In this document: positions 11,428 to 22,905 of the stretch, piece after piece | Position numbering within the stretch: position 1 is the stretch's first letter | Layout: the number at the start of each line of letters is the position of its first letter | From: Lepiota brunneoincarnata | Lineage: Eukaryota; Basidiomycota; Agaricomycetes; Agaricales; Agaricaceae | Length of the DNA: 64,000 nt | Reading direction: 5' to 3' | Assembly: GCA_023014365.1 (NCBI GenBank) | Contig: JAEBUN010000001.1 | Span: 930,001 to 994,000 of the forward strand | Notes under the pieces: generated by a model | The model's database searches: none | The model's input: only the letters and a program-made list of their open reading frames with translations | What the model was told of the DNA's origin: nothing | Position numbers and translations under genes: made by a program

Positions 11428-13125
11428 ATGGCAGAACACGATCTATCCAAGACGATAATCCCGTGCCTCGACCGTCACCTTTCCTTCCCCCTCCTTACCC
11501 ACCTCGTCGAAACCCAGCTCTTCCCAGTAGAAGAAGTCAACCAGGCCCAGTATGAGCTCGCCAAGGGCACGAACATGTTTGATTATGCTGTAGCGCTGTT
11601 CCAGCAGATTCATCCTGATCAGCAGGTCCCAGCTGGTGAGCTTTGCTTCCTTGTTCTTTCGTAGATGTTGAGGCTCTGATGACCGGGCTGATCGATTTGG
11701 CTAGAGTTTGAGGGGAAGAGGAAAAATGCGGTGTCTATGCATGAGCGGTTGCAGCAGGAAGCGCAGGCTGTGTTGGACGTGATTGAAAATCCAGACGTTG
11801 CTCAGGCTTTGAGGCAAGATAAAAATCAAAACCTTCAGTTTTTGAAGGACAACTACAACGTGCGTCCAGCGCCTATGCAGAAGGGAAAAAAAAATACTGA
11901 TGCTTTTTTCATATTCAGCTGACCCTCGACCAAATCACCGCTCTGTACAATTTCGGCCAGTTCCAGTATTCGTATGGAAATTACAGCGGTGCTGCAGATT
12001 ACCTCTACCACTTCCGCGTTTTGTCGACCGATACAGAGCTTACGACCTCTGCCCATTGGGGAAAACTCGCATCGGATATACTCACAGGAAAATGGGACAC
12101 GGCACTGGAAGAGCTCAACGCACTCCGCGAACTTATCGACTCGCGATCGTCAGCATCTATCCTCGCCGCCGCTGCGGCCGCATTAGCCAACTCTACAGGC
12201 AACTCCTCGGCAGCTGAGCCTGCGCTGGTACAGTTGCACTCAAGAACGTGGCTGGTCCACTGGTCGTTGTTTATATACTTCAACCATAAACAAGGCCGGA
12301 CGCTCCTGCTCGAGACGTTCCTTGCGCCGACGTACCTGAATACGATACAGACTGCGTGTCCGTGGATATTGAGGTACCTCACCGCGGCGGCCATATTGTC
12401 GCGCAAGACGTCTTCAGCTGCGTCTGCTGCGAACCCTGTTTCTGCGCGGGTGCGGCATGCAATTCGGGAGGTGGTCAAGGTGATCCAAATGGAGGAGTAT
12501 CAGTATGAAGACCCTGTTACTGCGTTTTTGAAAGAGCTGTATATCGAATTCGACTTTGAGGCGGCACAGAGAGAGCTGAGCAAGGCGGAGGAGGTGGTGA
12601 AGAATGATTTCTTCCTGGGTGACTATAGGGAGGAGTTTTTGGATAATGCGAGGTACCTGATAAGCGAGGCTTATTGTAGGATTCACCAGAGGATCGATAT
12701 TGGGTGAGTACTGCCCGTTTCCTGCCTTGCCTCGCCTTGGGCGTTGACATTTTCTTCGTTTGACAGGGACCTCTCTGAGCGGCTTAATCTCTCAAGAGAT
12801 GAAGGCGAAAAATGGATAGTCAACCTTATCAGAGAGACCAGAATGGGTGCTGATGCCAAGATCGATCTCGGAAAGGTTCGTCATGTCAATCTCTTAGTCA
12901 TGTTCATTTATTAAATGTTTTTGGCATTCACAGAATATCATTGAGATTAATCGTCCGCCACAGCCAGCCTACCAGTCTATCATCGAAAAAACTCGCGGGC
13001 TCGCGTTGCGAACACAAGCGCTCGGGGCTGCTATGGCGCGGTCGGGGCAGCAGTCACATCAGGGCCCACAAAATCAGGCGGGTGAAGGCAAGGTGGAGGG
13101 ACAGGTCGCGGTTACTGTCAATTAG
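11428..13125 (+). CDS. INT6: Eukaryotic translation initiation factor 3 subunit E (eIF3e/INT6), 482 aa
   Basis: Five exons: 11428-11635, 11705-11859, 11919-12703, 12767-12875 and 12934-13125. All are GT-AG with phases that close exactly, giving 483 codons including TAG. Recognition rests on the start [18 protein letters not shown], the central [20 protein letters not shown] region, [14 protein letters not shown], the PCI-domain core ([20 protein letters not shown], then FCRIHQ-like [10 protein letters not shown]) and [20 protein letters not shown] near the C-terminus. eIF3e is a helical-repeat/PCI subunit of the eIF3 complex. It helps mRNA recruitment to the 40S ribosome in the cytoplasm and is related to COP9/proteasome-lid scaffolds. 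The coding frame is clean throughout, a useful contrast with its damaged downstream neighbour. The tail after the PCI domain is Gln/Gly-rich and poorly conserved. Confidence 0.97.
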
Positions 13126-13458
13126 CTACGAACGTGTGGTGTCGTGTAGGAATATCCGAGTGCGTTCATGTGGGTCGGAGCGCGTCCTCAAGTCCTCAAG
13201 GCCTCAAGTCTTAAGTCCGCAAGGTCCTAGGCAAGCGTACCAAAAAAAGACAGTGTACTTAATATTAGAGCCATCGAGTTATCCGCTGTTGTCCGTCGGC
13301 TGGGAAATGAGCCTGCACAAGGCGGATAAGTATGTAATTCTGTCGCGTGAAATGCTGCATGGGGAAAGGTCAGGTTCGGGCCATGCCGTGGTGGAGAGTA
13401 GATATGGAGATATTAATATCATGGACCTCCTTCACCAACACCTCCACAACGACGGCGG
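13126..13458. other. Intergenic region between eIF3e and the antiporter pseudogene
   Basis: 333 bp. It contains a short imperfect CTCAAG-rich stretch near 13190-13215 that repeats TCCTCAAGG/CCTCAAGTC. No other features were seen. Confidence 0.5.
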
Positions 13459-16400
13459 ATGCCCGAGTTCTCAAGGACTGTTGTCGGTCTCTTCAAGAGG
13501 GCTGCTTCTGAACAGGTGAGCTTCGCCCTAGGCTGTTCTCGCCACCTGAGCCAACGACGTGTAGGGTGGTCTTCTGAATGGAAAGGAACCCAGCGCCTAC
13601 AACCCCTCTGATCCTATCCGACTATGGATAATCCAGGTTGGTTAGTACCATATCCTACCCTTGTTCTTGGCTTTCCTTGGGGCTCTTGGCTGATGTCATA
13701 CAGGGATTATCGTATGTACTGCGAGTCTACTCTCGCTCGTGCTTGAAGAAGGTCCGCCAGCCAAAGGTAATTGCAGAAGTGCTTGGCGGCATACTCCTCG
13801 GTGAGCACTTTTTTCCCGTTCACTCGACTCTAACCCTGATAAACGAATACTCACTCCTGCAACCGGCAGGCCCCACCGCCTTCGGTAAGCCCTCTTCCAA
13901 CCTTCTCTTTGCCACGAGATCCGTGCCTCACGAAGTTACGTCTACCACAGGCCGCATACCAGGCTTCACCCAACACATATTTCCGCAGGATTCCCGACCA
14001 TACCTCAGCCTGGTAGCCAATATCGGCCTTTGCCTCTTCCTCTTCCTCGTCGGCCTAGAGATCGACGCGGCTGTCATAAAGCGTAATGCCCGACTCTCAG
14101 CTACTGTGGCCCTTGCAGGCATGAGCGTCCCATTTGGCCTTGGCGCAGCCCTATCCATCCCGCTCTACGATCGCTTCATCGACCAGAACGTGCAATTCAC
14201 CCATTTCATGCTCTTCACGGGCTGTGGCGTACTCGATTACCGCGTTTCCTGTGCTTTGTCGTATCTTGACTGAGCTCAAGTTGCTTGACACGAATGTGGG
14301 AATCATCGTGCTCTCTGCGGGTGTGGGCAATGATATCGGTGCGTTGCCTCTCACGCAACGAGACGAGGGCTGTACATTAATCTTTCATTGACTATCTAGT
14401 TGGATGGTCACTGCTCGCGCTCAGTGTAGCGCTCGTCAACGCGGGTTCTGGCCTCATGGCACTCTGGATTCTTCTAACCTGCATCGGATGGACCCTCTTC
14501 CTTCTCATCCCTATTAAAGCCGCCTTCAGTTGGTTAGCCAAGAAGACTGGATCGGGTATGTTCTTCGTGAACCCTGTCTCCTTCTCCACGTGTTGATCTG
14601 TTCTAATCTTGGGCAATCGGTTAGTCGAGAGTGGGCCGACGGTGTTTTTTATGACAGTGACAATGATGACCTTGTTTGGATCTGCGTTTTTTACTGACGC
14701 TATTGGTGTACATGCTATTTTCGGTGCGTGTAGCGTTCATCGAACGTGGGCGTTGGGCGCTGATAGAAACATCTTTTTTTGTCTAGGAGCATTCCTTACG
14801 GGACTAATTGTGCCGAGAGAAGGTGGACTAGCGATCGCGCTGACGGAGAAGCTGGAAGATATGGTTGCTATTATCTTTTTACCCCTCGTATGTATTTTTA
14901 TGCATTCTTGTACCCTGCATCCGATTTTCACCGGAACTAGTATTTTACACTTTCTGGACTTTCTACGGATTTAGGTCTCCTCAATGACGGTGCGCATTTT
15001 TGAGTGACATACGGATACGGGATCTTGGACTCATGATCAATAATACAGGCATTACTTGGGGATTTACGATCGCCATCATGGCACTATCATTTTTGGGTAA
15101 ATTTGGCGGATGTACACTTGCCGCAAGATACATGGCTGGCTTCAGTTGGAGGGAATCCTCGACTATCGGCTCACTTATGAGTTGTAAAGGGTAAGCAACA
15201 TCTCTCTTATCTCTCTTTACCCTCTAATACCATCAATGACAGTCTCGTAGAACTAATCGTACTCAACGTAGGCCTGTCCGCAGGAATACTATCACAGGTA
15301 TGTTACACCATTCCGTTTGTCGTCCACCAGACAATGCATAACACTCAACTGCGACAGCGTGTCTTCTCAATGTTCGTGCTTGAGGCGCTTGTACTGACTA
15401 CTATGACCACCCCACTCGTCACATGGCTCTACCCACCAGAATATCGCGTCCGCATCGCGAAATCGGGTGGGAATTTTAATAACGTAGCAGACGACGATAG
15501 ATCTGGGGAAATTGGTGCCAAGAAAAGGAAAGTTGGTAGGGCAAAACGCGGGATGCGGGATGGAAACGATGGCGAGGGGAGGGGTGGACAGGAAGAGAGG
15601 AGAAGAAGAAGAGAAGAATAGGTTTACGATCGTACTGGATCGGATCGAGCACCTACCGGGTGCGATGGCTATTGCACAGTTGGTTAACCCTTCTGTGCCT
15701 GCTTTCAATGAGGACGAGGAGGTGGAGGAGGGAAATGAAGCTGACGATACCACGAACGAGTTACGAACTATCAATGAAAAAATTCGTGTCAAGCCTAGGA
15801 AAGACGCTCAAGCCAGTGGTTCACCCACACTTTCCACAACGTCTTCTTCGCTCAGTTCCTCGTCTGAGCAGCCTGCAACAAACCCGATCATCAACGCACT
15901 CAGACTTATCAAACTCACGGATCGCGTTTCAGCAGTGATGAAATCGCACGACATCTCGTCACTCTCACAGACTGATCCACTCCTTTCCATATTCCGCATG
16001 TTCTCTCTGTTGCAGGGGATCCAGGGTGTTTGGCTGAGATCGATGTAGTCCCTGAAGAGGAGATGGCTGGGTGCGTGCTGGAGCGCGCGGGGAAGTTTGC
16101 CGCAGATATGGTGGTCGTGCCTTGCGTCATTCGCACTATGCCCTCTGGTCAAGGTGCTGTCGGCCTGGAAGGGTGGCAAACTCAACCACAGACGCCGAAA
16201 GCGGGTGGGGTTCTACACAACCCTTTTGATACGCTGTTTAAACATACGGGTCATGATGGCTATGACTACGCCTGGATCGCCCGAGACACATCATGGGCAT
16301 GGACATGGACATCATGGGATATGGAACATCGCCACGGGTGCCTCAGTTATTCACTCCCACTTTATCCGAAACGTATTTGCACGGTCTGATGTCGATGTTG

Positions 16401-17418
16401 GATTATACATTGACCAAAGTGGGCTTGGTTCGCCCCTTTTAAGCTCCCGATCCTGATAGTCCTTCTGCCGCGATGGGCTTGGGAATTAGAAGGGGAAGAG
16501 GACAGATGCACATCTTTTTGCCGTTCTTTGGCGGTCCTGATGACAGACTTGCGTTGGAATTTGTTGTGGGTTTATGTCGGAGGAATGAGGGGACTCAGAG
16601 CGACGGTGATTAGAATACAGAAGATTGAGGAGAGGAATGAACCCGCTGCGACCGGTCCTATGACGGAACATGAGAAAGCCGGGGCTGCGGATGGGGGTAA
16701 AGACAGGACCCAGGGTGGTCGAAACGAGGAGGTGAATGCGTTGACCGTAACCTCTGTAAGTGCTTAAAGGTCCTTTCTTAGGACATACACTTCAAAGTTA
16801 TTTCTTGTTGGCAGGACGTCGCTGCGTTCCCTGATACAGTCTATGGACACGCCGACACCGAGGTACGTCTCCTATCGGCAACGGCGGACAACATTATCTG
16901 GGCGCGGTATGCCACTCCCCCGATGATGGCGAATAACGATAGCGGATCACCACCACCATCATCATCATCATCATCATCGAGGCCGACTCCCGAAGAGACG
17001 CAGATACACGCACAATCACATGTGAGAGCCCCAAGAGTGACATTCAAAGAAATCAGCTCCTCGAGGCCATTGCATGTCGCTCTAGATGAGGCATCCACCA
17101 TCCAGCAGCTGTCCGAGACGATAAATCGAAAGAGGGGGAACAACAAACGCATGCCTTCTTCACGTGGGACGCCCATGGGCATCAATACAGGGGCATGGGG
17201 TTGTAGTAGTCACAGGACGTTCGAGGCGGCTCGCTGTGGAGAGCCACCGCGCAGAACTGAAAGAACTGATGGAGCGCTATGGAGGAGAGCGGGAGAGCGG
17301 GACAAGCGCTGCTGCGAAAGAAGCGAGGCAAACTATGGGTGAAGTTGGGAGTGCGTTTGTCGTAAGGGGAGTTGGCATTGGCGTGTTGGTTGTTCAGGCT
17401 GCACTGAACAGGGACTAG
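13459..17418 (+). pseudogene. KHA1: KHA1-like K+/H+ antiporter (CPA2 family), multiply frameshifted
   Basis: The start MPEFSRTVVG at 13459 leads through small exons into a CPA2 cation:proton antiporter. Exons include a 15-nt one at 13870-13884. Recognisable pieces are [116 protein letters not shown] and SCKGLVELIVLNVGLSAGIL, followed by a soluble USP-like C-terminal half (VFARSDVDVGLYIDQSG, FLPFFGGPDDRLALE, TADNIIWARYATP, AGRSRRLAVESHRAELKELM). KHA1 proteins exchange K+ for H+ in endomembranes. The homologous frame changes without any usable intron near 13744, 14222, 15500-15600, 16020, 16330-16440, 16590 and 17195. Splice sites and most codons look intact, so inactivation is probably recent, or an unusual error-rich consensus is possible. 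The 3' half is duplicated at 20,340-20,975. Confidence 0.82.
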
Positions 17419-19505
17419 GGGGTAGTTTTGGGCGGCAGATAATATACCCGTTCGGTGATGGATGGGACGGAGGAAGATACCTAGTTTTATATAGCACTTG
17501 GCTGCGACCACTGATGGTAGAGCTATTGCCTTGATGTCTATCCATGACATGATGGCATCTAGCTCCTGGGCTCACACAATATACCGTTACAAGGTTTAAG
17601 CTCCATGGACTGCGGGAATGTGTCTGATTCGCGATGAAACAAATGTCAAGCGTTCAAGCTGATGATGAGAGCGCCGGGCACTGATGCTGAAGCTGAAGTC
17701 CCACTTGTCTTTGATTTCCTAGCCAAGCTTTCTGCTGGGTACGTACTTGTGTTGGAAGGACGATCCCAACCCTGACGTGGCCCTCTTATCAGAACTTAGC
17801 GAACCCTAAATTTTAACCTTGAATAAAAGGTTTCTAATGGTTATCCTGAGCTCGTATTCCCCCTTTCTCCGATTGCTCTCCCCTTCGCAACCCGATAAAT
17901 GATTAGTACGGATGCTACCGACTAGCGAAACGACAAGACTCGTGAGGTACTGTAGCAGAGCAACCGAACGCTGACGCACGTACCTGGGATGGCGCCACAA
18001 TCTGTATGGCTAGAGCCCCTACGCTGTTGAGCTTCGCAGCACCAACAGCAGCGACAACTGTGATAGGGATATTGAGAGCCGCAGACTCCAATAGCATGCC
18101 AATGATCCGTAAATGGGGCTTCGTCAGAACGTTGGTCTTTCCCAAAGATGCGGCAATCATCATGCGCCTATGGAGCAGCAGGCGAGTTACAATGTTAAAT
18201 GTGGCAAAGAGATTTAAGAAGATATTGGACCCCAGGCTAGTCACAAGGAGGCCGAGTACTGAGACTGGGATACCCGCTCTAAAGTCGGTTGGGAATTTTG
18301 AGTGAGAGTATGCTCCCTAATGTTCCTGTCACTGAAATTATGTATGAACTACTGGCCCTTTATTACAATGGAGCTTGGTACATGCCTATCGTGACTGCCC
18401 AAAGACCAAGAGGGAATATCCAGCTCAGATGTTCCCAGTATCTCGCTGGCCGAGGCCCAGCAAGTGCTTTCTGGACCCTATAACAACGCCAAACCTTATA
18501 ACGACTGTCAATAGGGGTTGTATGCCTTTGGGGTTTATTAACTCACGAGCAGCCCATCCGTTAGGGACCCAATTAGCACGATGATAATGTTGTATGGAGC
18601 CACGAATACATGTCCGGGCGACTCTAACGAGCCAGAACTTTGCAGAATAGCGATCCCTGCTACCCGAGCATTGTTGACTCCGAGGGCAATGTTAGCTAGC
18701 AGCAGGAGAGTAACGTATCCTTGCAGCAGCGCCTGCTGCTTACGAGTTCTCCTCTCCCTCCCGTTTGGCCCAGATAGCTGCATGAAGCACAAAATGCCAA
18801 GTATAGCTAGTATACCATGACAGAAGGTCCCAAGAATCGTTCCAACGAACCATCTCAACTTGGTCAGCGCGATGGTGGATTCTAGGGTTTGGTCGTCCCA
18901 CTGAAAAGTGGTTCGTCTGACAGGAAGAAACATTAGATGGGAGTGCGTCGTTGAGGCTCTCGACACAGCATACTATTTAAGCTTGAACCTTGCGGGTGCC
19001 GCAAATAGATGGCTTCATCCATCATCGTCTGATGATGAGGGGAGTTTCTCGGGGCACCTTAGTGATATTAGCTGATAGATGGCTTCACGGTGACCTGCCC
19101 CCTAGTATAGCAGGTAACGAGCAACTTAGGCACCACACATCCTGAAACCCACCATACAGAATTTTAACATACAGAAGTAATTGATTCATTCGACAGGCAA
19201 GATGACATTTTCGACCATGGTGTCTTGACCAGTATCCAAGAGGCTCCCAGTGAAAATGTAATGAAGGGGGGAAAGAGAGTGTGCAATGGATGAGAGCACA
19301 ATTTTGTGTGGGTATAAGGGACTGTTGCGGTGTAGTGGTTTACCCTCATGATGGCCAAACTACTAGGCAGATATCTCCGTGCCCTGTTCTCGGCTCTGGT
19401 TTGAGCCGGACACGATGAACACTGCCAACAATGAAAATGCCTTCCAGGACTTTTAAGCATCGGTCTTGCAGCCAGCAGGTTCGTTTTTGAGCCCGCTGTC
19501 ATCTT
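16030..19505. repeat. Tandem segmental duplication, unit 1 (antiporter 3' half plus seven-helix gene A)
   Basis: The block from the antiporter segment beginning GATGTAGTCCCTGAAGAGGA through seven-helix gene A to about 19,505 is repeated at 20,350-22,715 in the same orientation. Identity is high by eye (roughly 90-97% in aligned stretches). Unit 1 is the longer copy. Confidence 0.9.
17841..18933 (-). pseudogene. Seven-transmembrane family protein, paralogue A (one-base insertion)
   Basis: Four exons on the minus strand: 18933-18547, 18494-18386, 18331-17984 and 17921-17841. They align one to one with the intact paralogue at 23,838-24,925. Coded hydrophobic segments include WFVGTILGTFCHGILAILGI, LLQGYVTLLLLANIALGVNN, NIIIVLIGSLTDGLL, VWRCYRVQKALAG, LSWIFPLGLWAV and ALNIPITVVAAVGAA. 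Exon 3 is 348 nt against 347 in the intact copy. The extra base lies near 18,290 in GGGAATTTT (GGGATTTT in copy B) and gives an early stop. The final exon reads SVASVLIIYRVAKGRA, the conserved end of this family. The ATG at 18966 in the same frame is an alternative start. The function of this mushroom-expanded family is unknown to me. Confidence 0.8.
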
Positions 19506-20340
19506 GTACCTGTGTTCCTTCTGAGACAGCGCCTGAATATATCCACCGGAAATTTTAAGATCCATCTCTCCGGGCCACCCTTGAAGCCACCTTATCTTAG
19601 CGAAATCCTGTTTCACCAGAAGCAAGTAGCTCAAACCGTTGTTGATAGTGATGGCAATCATCCTGTAATTTGTGCAACACTTGATGGCGCCGAAGCCCAT
19701 GTTAATATATTCACTGGTTCTAATCGTTTTTGGACATTCCTGTTGGTCTTGGTTCGATTCCAAGACCTCGCACTTTCGCAGCTTGCTGCCCTATCTTCGG
19801 AGACGGCCGGCCTGATGCTTAAGTAAGGATCTGGCTAAGGAATTACACAGACAGACAGACCGAAAAAGCCGTAGTGTAAAAGACTACGCAGTGGGCCGGC
19901 CTGTCATCAGGCACCGTGCCATGAGGGGTCCGAGTGGGAGGGATGCCCCAGGCCCAACCCCCCCATCCTACCTACCTGTACGGGGTCCCGGAGGCACCCC
20001 GGCGCGCTAGCCGGTACGGCGGATCAATTAATATATTAATTCATACTCCCCCACAGCCACCCTAAGTTAGATAGTCTAATTCTGTCGCTACATGAGCCAA
20101 GGCGGGTTAGGGCAGCGGTTAAGCCCTCTGATGAGCCCCTTCGCAAGGGCAAAACCCGCATAAGTCCCCCCAACTATGTACGTCCTCTTCTATCCAGAAT
20201 ACGGTCAGGCAAAGCCCCGTGAGGAACTGTGACATCAGCAGTAACAACCCCTATCCTGGATTTTGTTCTCCCACCGCCCTCCTGGCATCCTGGCAATATT
20301 ACGGTACAGAGGCGATTAGATATGTTGGCTGAGTATACAC
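19506..20340. other. Spacer between the duplicated units, with a GC-rich unclassified insert
   Basis: 19,506-19,825 is unremarkable intergenic DNA. About 19,826-20,180 differs sharply. It is GC-rich with short palindromic segments, contains the perfect palindrome AATTAATATATTAATT at about 20,025-20,040 and ends in a compact foldable element (20,102-20,159). It looks inserted between the two duplication units, but no TSD or family was identified. It could be a SINE, a LINE 3' end or a solo LTR. Confidence 0.45.
20102..20159 (+). other. Predicted three-way-junction RNA-like fold
   Basis: Three nested perfect stems. GCGGGTT 20102-20108 pairs with AACCCGC 20153-20159. AGGGC 20109-20113 pairs with GCCCT 20123-20127. 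GCCC 20135-20138 pairs with GGGC 20147-20150 around CTTCGCAA. The shape is a tRNA-like cloverleaf without an anticodon arm. There is no B-box GGTTCGA consensus, so this is not called a tRNA gene. It may be the head of a tRNA-derived SINE. Confidence 0.4.
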
Positions 20341-20975
20341 AAGACCCAGGTGTTGATGAGGTCGATGTAATCCCTGAAGAGGAGATGGCTGGGTGCGTGC
20401 TGGAGCGCGCGGGGAAGTTTGCTGCAGATATGGTGGTCGTGCCTTGCGTCATTCGCGCTACGCCCTCTGGTCAAGGTGCTGTCGGCCTGGAAGGGTGGCA
20501 AACTCAACCACAGACGCCGAAAGCGGGTGGGGTTCTGCTACAACCCTTTCGATACGCTGTTTAAACACACAGGGTCATGATGGTATGAAACAAACGCATG
20601 CCTTCCTCACGTGGGACGCCCATGGGCATCAATATAGGGGCAGGGGTTGTAGTAGTCGCAGGACGTTCGAGGCGGCTCGCTGTGGAGAGCCACCGCGCAG
20701 AACTGAAAGAACTGATGGAGCGTTATAGGAGGAGAGCGGGAAAAGCGCTGCTGCGAAAGAAGCGAGGCAAACTATGGGCGAAGTTGGGAGTGCGTTTGTT
20801 CGTAAGGGGAGTTGGCATTGGCGTGTTGGTTGTTCAGGCTGCACCTGAACAGGGACTAGGGGGTAGTTTTCGGCGGCGGGTAATATACCTGTTCGGTGAT
20901 GGATGGGGCGGAGGAAGATACCCAGTTTTGTATAGCACTTGGCTGCGACCACTGATGGTAGAGCTATTGCCTTGA
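20340..20975 (+). pseudogene. Truncated second copy of the KHA1-like antiporter C-terminal region
   Basis: 20,355-20,570 repeats 16,030-16,245 (reading VIPEEEMAGCVLERAGKFAA and QPQTPKAGG). At about 20,580 the match jumps to about 17,145 of the first copy, so roughly 900 bp are missing. It continues with AGRSRRLAVESHRAELKELM and VRGVGIGVLVVQAA in a frame open to 20,975. There is no start codon, no membrane part and no promoter. Confidence 0.85.
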
Positions 20976-22715
20976 TGTATACCATGACATGATGCCATCT
21001 AGCTCTGGGCTCACGAAGTATACCGTTACAAGGTTTAAGCCCCATGGACTGCGGGAATGTGTCCGATTCGCGATGAAACAAATGTCAAGTGTTCAAGCTG
21101 ATGATGAGAGCGCCGGGCACTGATGCTGAAGCTGAAGTCCCACTTGTCTTTGATTTCTAGCCAGCTTTTTGCTGACTACGTACTTGTGTTGGAAAAATAA
21201 TCCCAACCCTGACGTGGCGCTCTTATCGGGGCTTTGCGAACCCTAAATTTTAACCTTGAATAAAATGTTCCTAATGATTATCCTGAGCTCGTATTCCCCC
21301 TTTCCCCGATTGCTCTCCCCTTCGCAACCCTATAAATGATTAGTATCGATGCTACTGACTGGTGAAATGACAAGACTCGTGAGGTACTGTAGCAGAGCAA
21401 CCGAACGCTGACGCGCGTACCTGGGATGGCGCCACAATCTGTATGGCTAGAGACCCTAGGCTGTCAATCTTCGCGGCACCAATAGCAGCGACAATTGTGA
21501 TAGGGATATTGAGAGCCGCAGACTCCAATAACATGCCAATGACCCTTAGATGCGGCAATGACCATGCGCCTATGGAGCAGCAGGCGAGTTATAATGTTAG
21601 ACGTGGCAAACATATTTAAGAAAATGTTGGACCCCAGGCTAGTCACAAGGAGCCCGAGGACTGAACGTGGAATATCCGCTCTAAAGTCTGTTGGGATTTT
21701 GAATGAGAGTATGCTTCCTAATGTTCCTGTCACTGAAATTGTGTGAGCTACTGGCCCTTTATTGCAATGGAGTTGGTGCATGCCTGCTGTAACTGCCCAA
21801 AGACCAGGAGGGAATATCCAGGTCAGATGTTCCCAGTGACTCACTAACCGAGGTCCAGCAAGTGCTTTCTGAACCCTATAACAACGCCAAACCTTGTAAC
21901 GACTGTCAACAGGCATTGTATGCCTTTAGGGTTTATTCACTCACGAGCAGCCTATCCGTTAAAGACCCAATCAGCACGATGATAATGTTGTATGGAGCCA
22001 CAAATACATGCCCTGGCTACTCTAACGGACGAGAACTTTGCAGAAGAGCGATTCCTGCTACTCGAGCATTGTTGGTTCCAAGGGCAATGTTGGCAAGCAG
22101 CAGGAGAGCGACATATCCTTGCAGCAGTGCCCGCTGCTTACGAGTTCTCCCCCCCCTCCCATTTGAGCCAGATAGCTGCATTAAGCACAAAATGGCAAGT
22201 ATAACTAGTATACCATGACAGAAGGTCCCAAGAATCGTTCCAACGAACCATCTCAATTTGGCCAACGCGATGGTGGAAGTATAGTGGGTAACGAGCAGCT
22301 TAGCATCACATGTCCTGAAATCTACCATACAGAAATTTGAACAAACAGAAGAATTGATTCATCGACAGGCAAGATGACATTTTTGACCATGATGTCTTGA
22401 CTAGTTTCCAAGGGGCTCCCAGTAAAAATGTGCTGAAGTAATGTGCTGAAGTGGGGAAAGAGAGTGTGCAATGACGGGAGCACAATTTTGTTTGGGTATA
22501 AGGGACTGTTGCGGTGTAGTGATTTACCCTCATGATGGCCAAAACTCTCACACCACTTTCCTCTTTAATTTACTACTAGGCAGATATCTCCATGCCCTGT
22601 TCTCGGCTCTGGTTTGAGCCGGACACAATGAACACTGCCGACAATGAAAATGCCCTCCAGGAAATTTAAGCATCAATCTTGCAGCCAGCAGGTTCGTTTT
22701 TGAGCCCGCTGTCAG
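20350..22715. repeat. Tandem segmental duplication, unit 2 (deleted copy)
   Basis: Direct repeat of 16,030-19,505. Relative to unit 1 it lacks about 900 bp of antiporter sequence, about 36 bp of seven-helix exon 3 and about 230 bp covering the seven-helix start codon. Matching ends near 22,714, in the sequence GTTCGTTTTTGAGCCCGCTG shared with about 19,485. Confidence 0.9.
21278..22300 (-). pseudogene. Seven-transmembrane family protein, paralogue B (5'-truncated, internal deletion)
   Basis: Exon remnants lie at about 22,280-21,947, 21,892-21,784 (109 nt, as in A and C), 21,732-21,421 (312 nt, 35 nt shorter than intact copy C) and 21,358-21,278. The start codon and N-terminal residues are lost in a deletion, and the exon 3 deletion also breaks the frame. 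Copy B keeps the unshifted GGGATTTT that copy A has lost, so the two copies decayed independently after duplication. Confidence 0.82.
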
Positions 22716-22774
22716 CCAAGAGCAACATGCCAAGGCCAACAATTCAAGATTGTTGACCATCACAGCATCAACAC

Positions 22775-22905
22775 TTAGGGGTGCCGAAGTTTGGTTCAGA
22801 AGTTTGGTTCAAACCTGAACCTCCTGAGTTGAACCTGGAAGTTCAGTCCAGTTCAGTTTGTAGTTCAGGTTTGAAGACAAGGGGCCCAAACACATCTGAA
22901 CACAT
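22775..22905. repeat. TGAACC/GGTTCA-rich interspersed repeat
   Basis: Many copies in both orientations of GTTCA/TGAAC within about 120 bp (for example GGTTCAGAAG, TTCAAACCTGAACC, GAACCTGGAAGTTCAG). They form an inverted, stem-prone cluster just outside the end of duplication unit 2. This could be the terminal motif cluster of a degenerate DNA transposon. Confidence 0.5.

Noticed and set aside
20102..20159. tRNA gene
   Set aside because: Acceptor-like and T-arm-like stems are present but there is no anticodon arm, no B box and only 58 nt. Kept only as a structured element.
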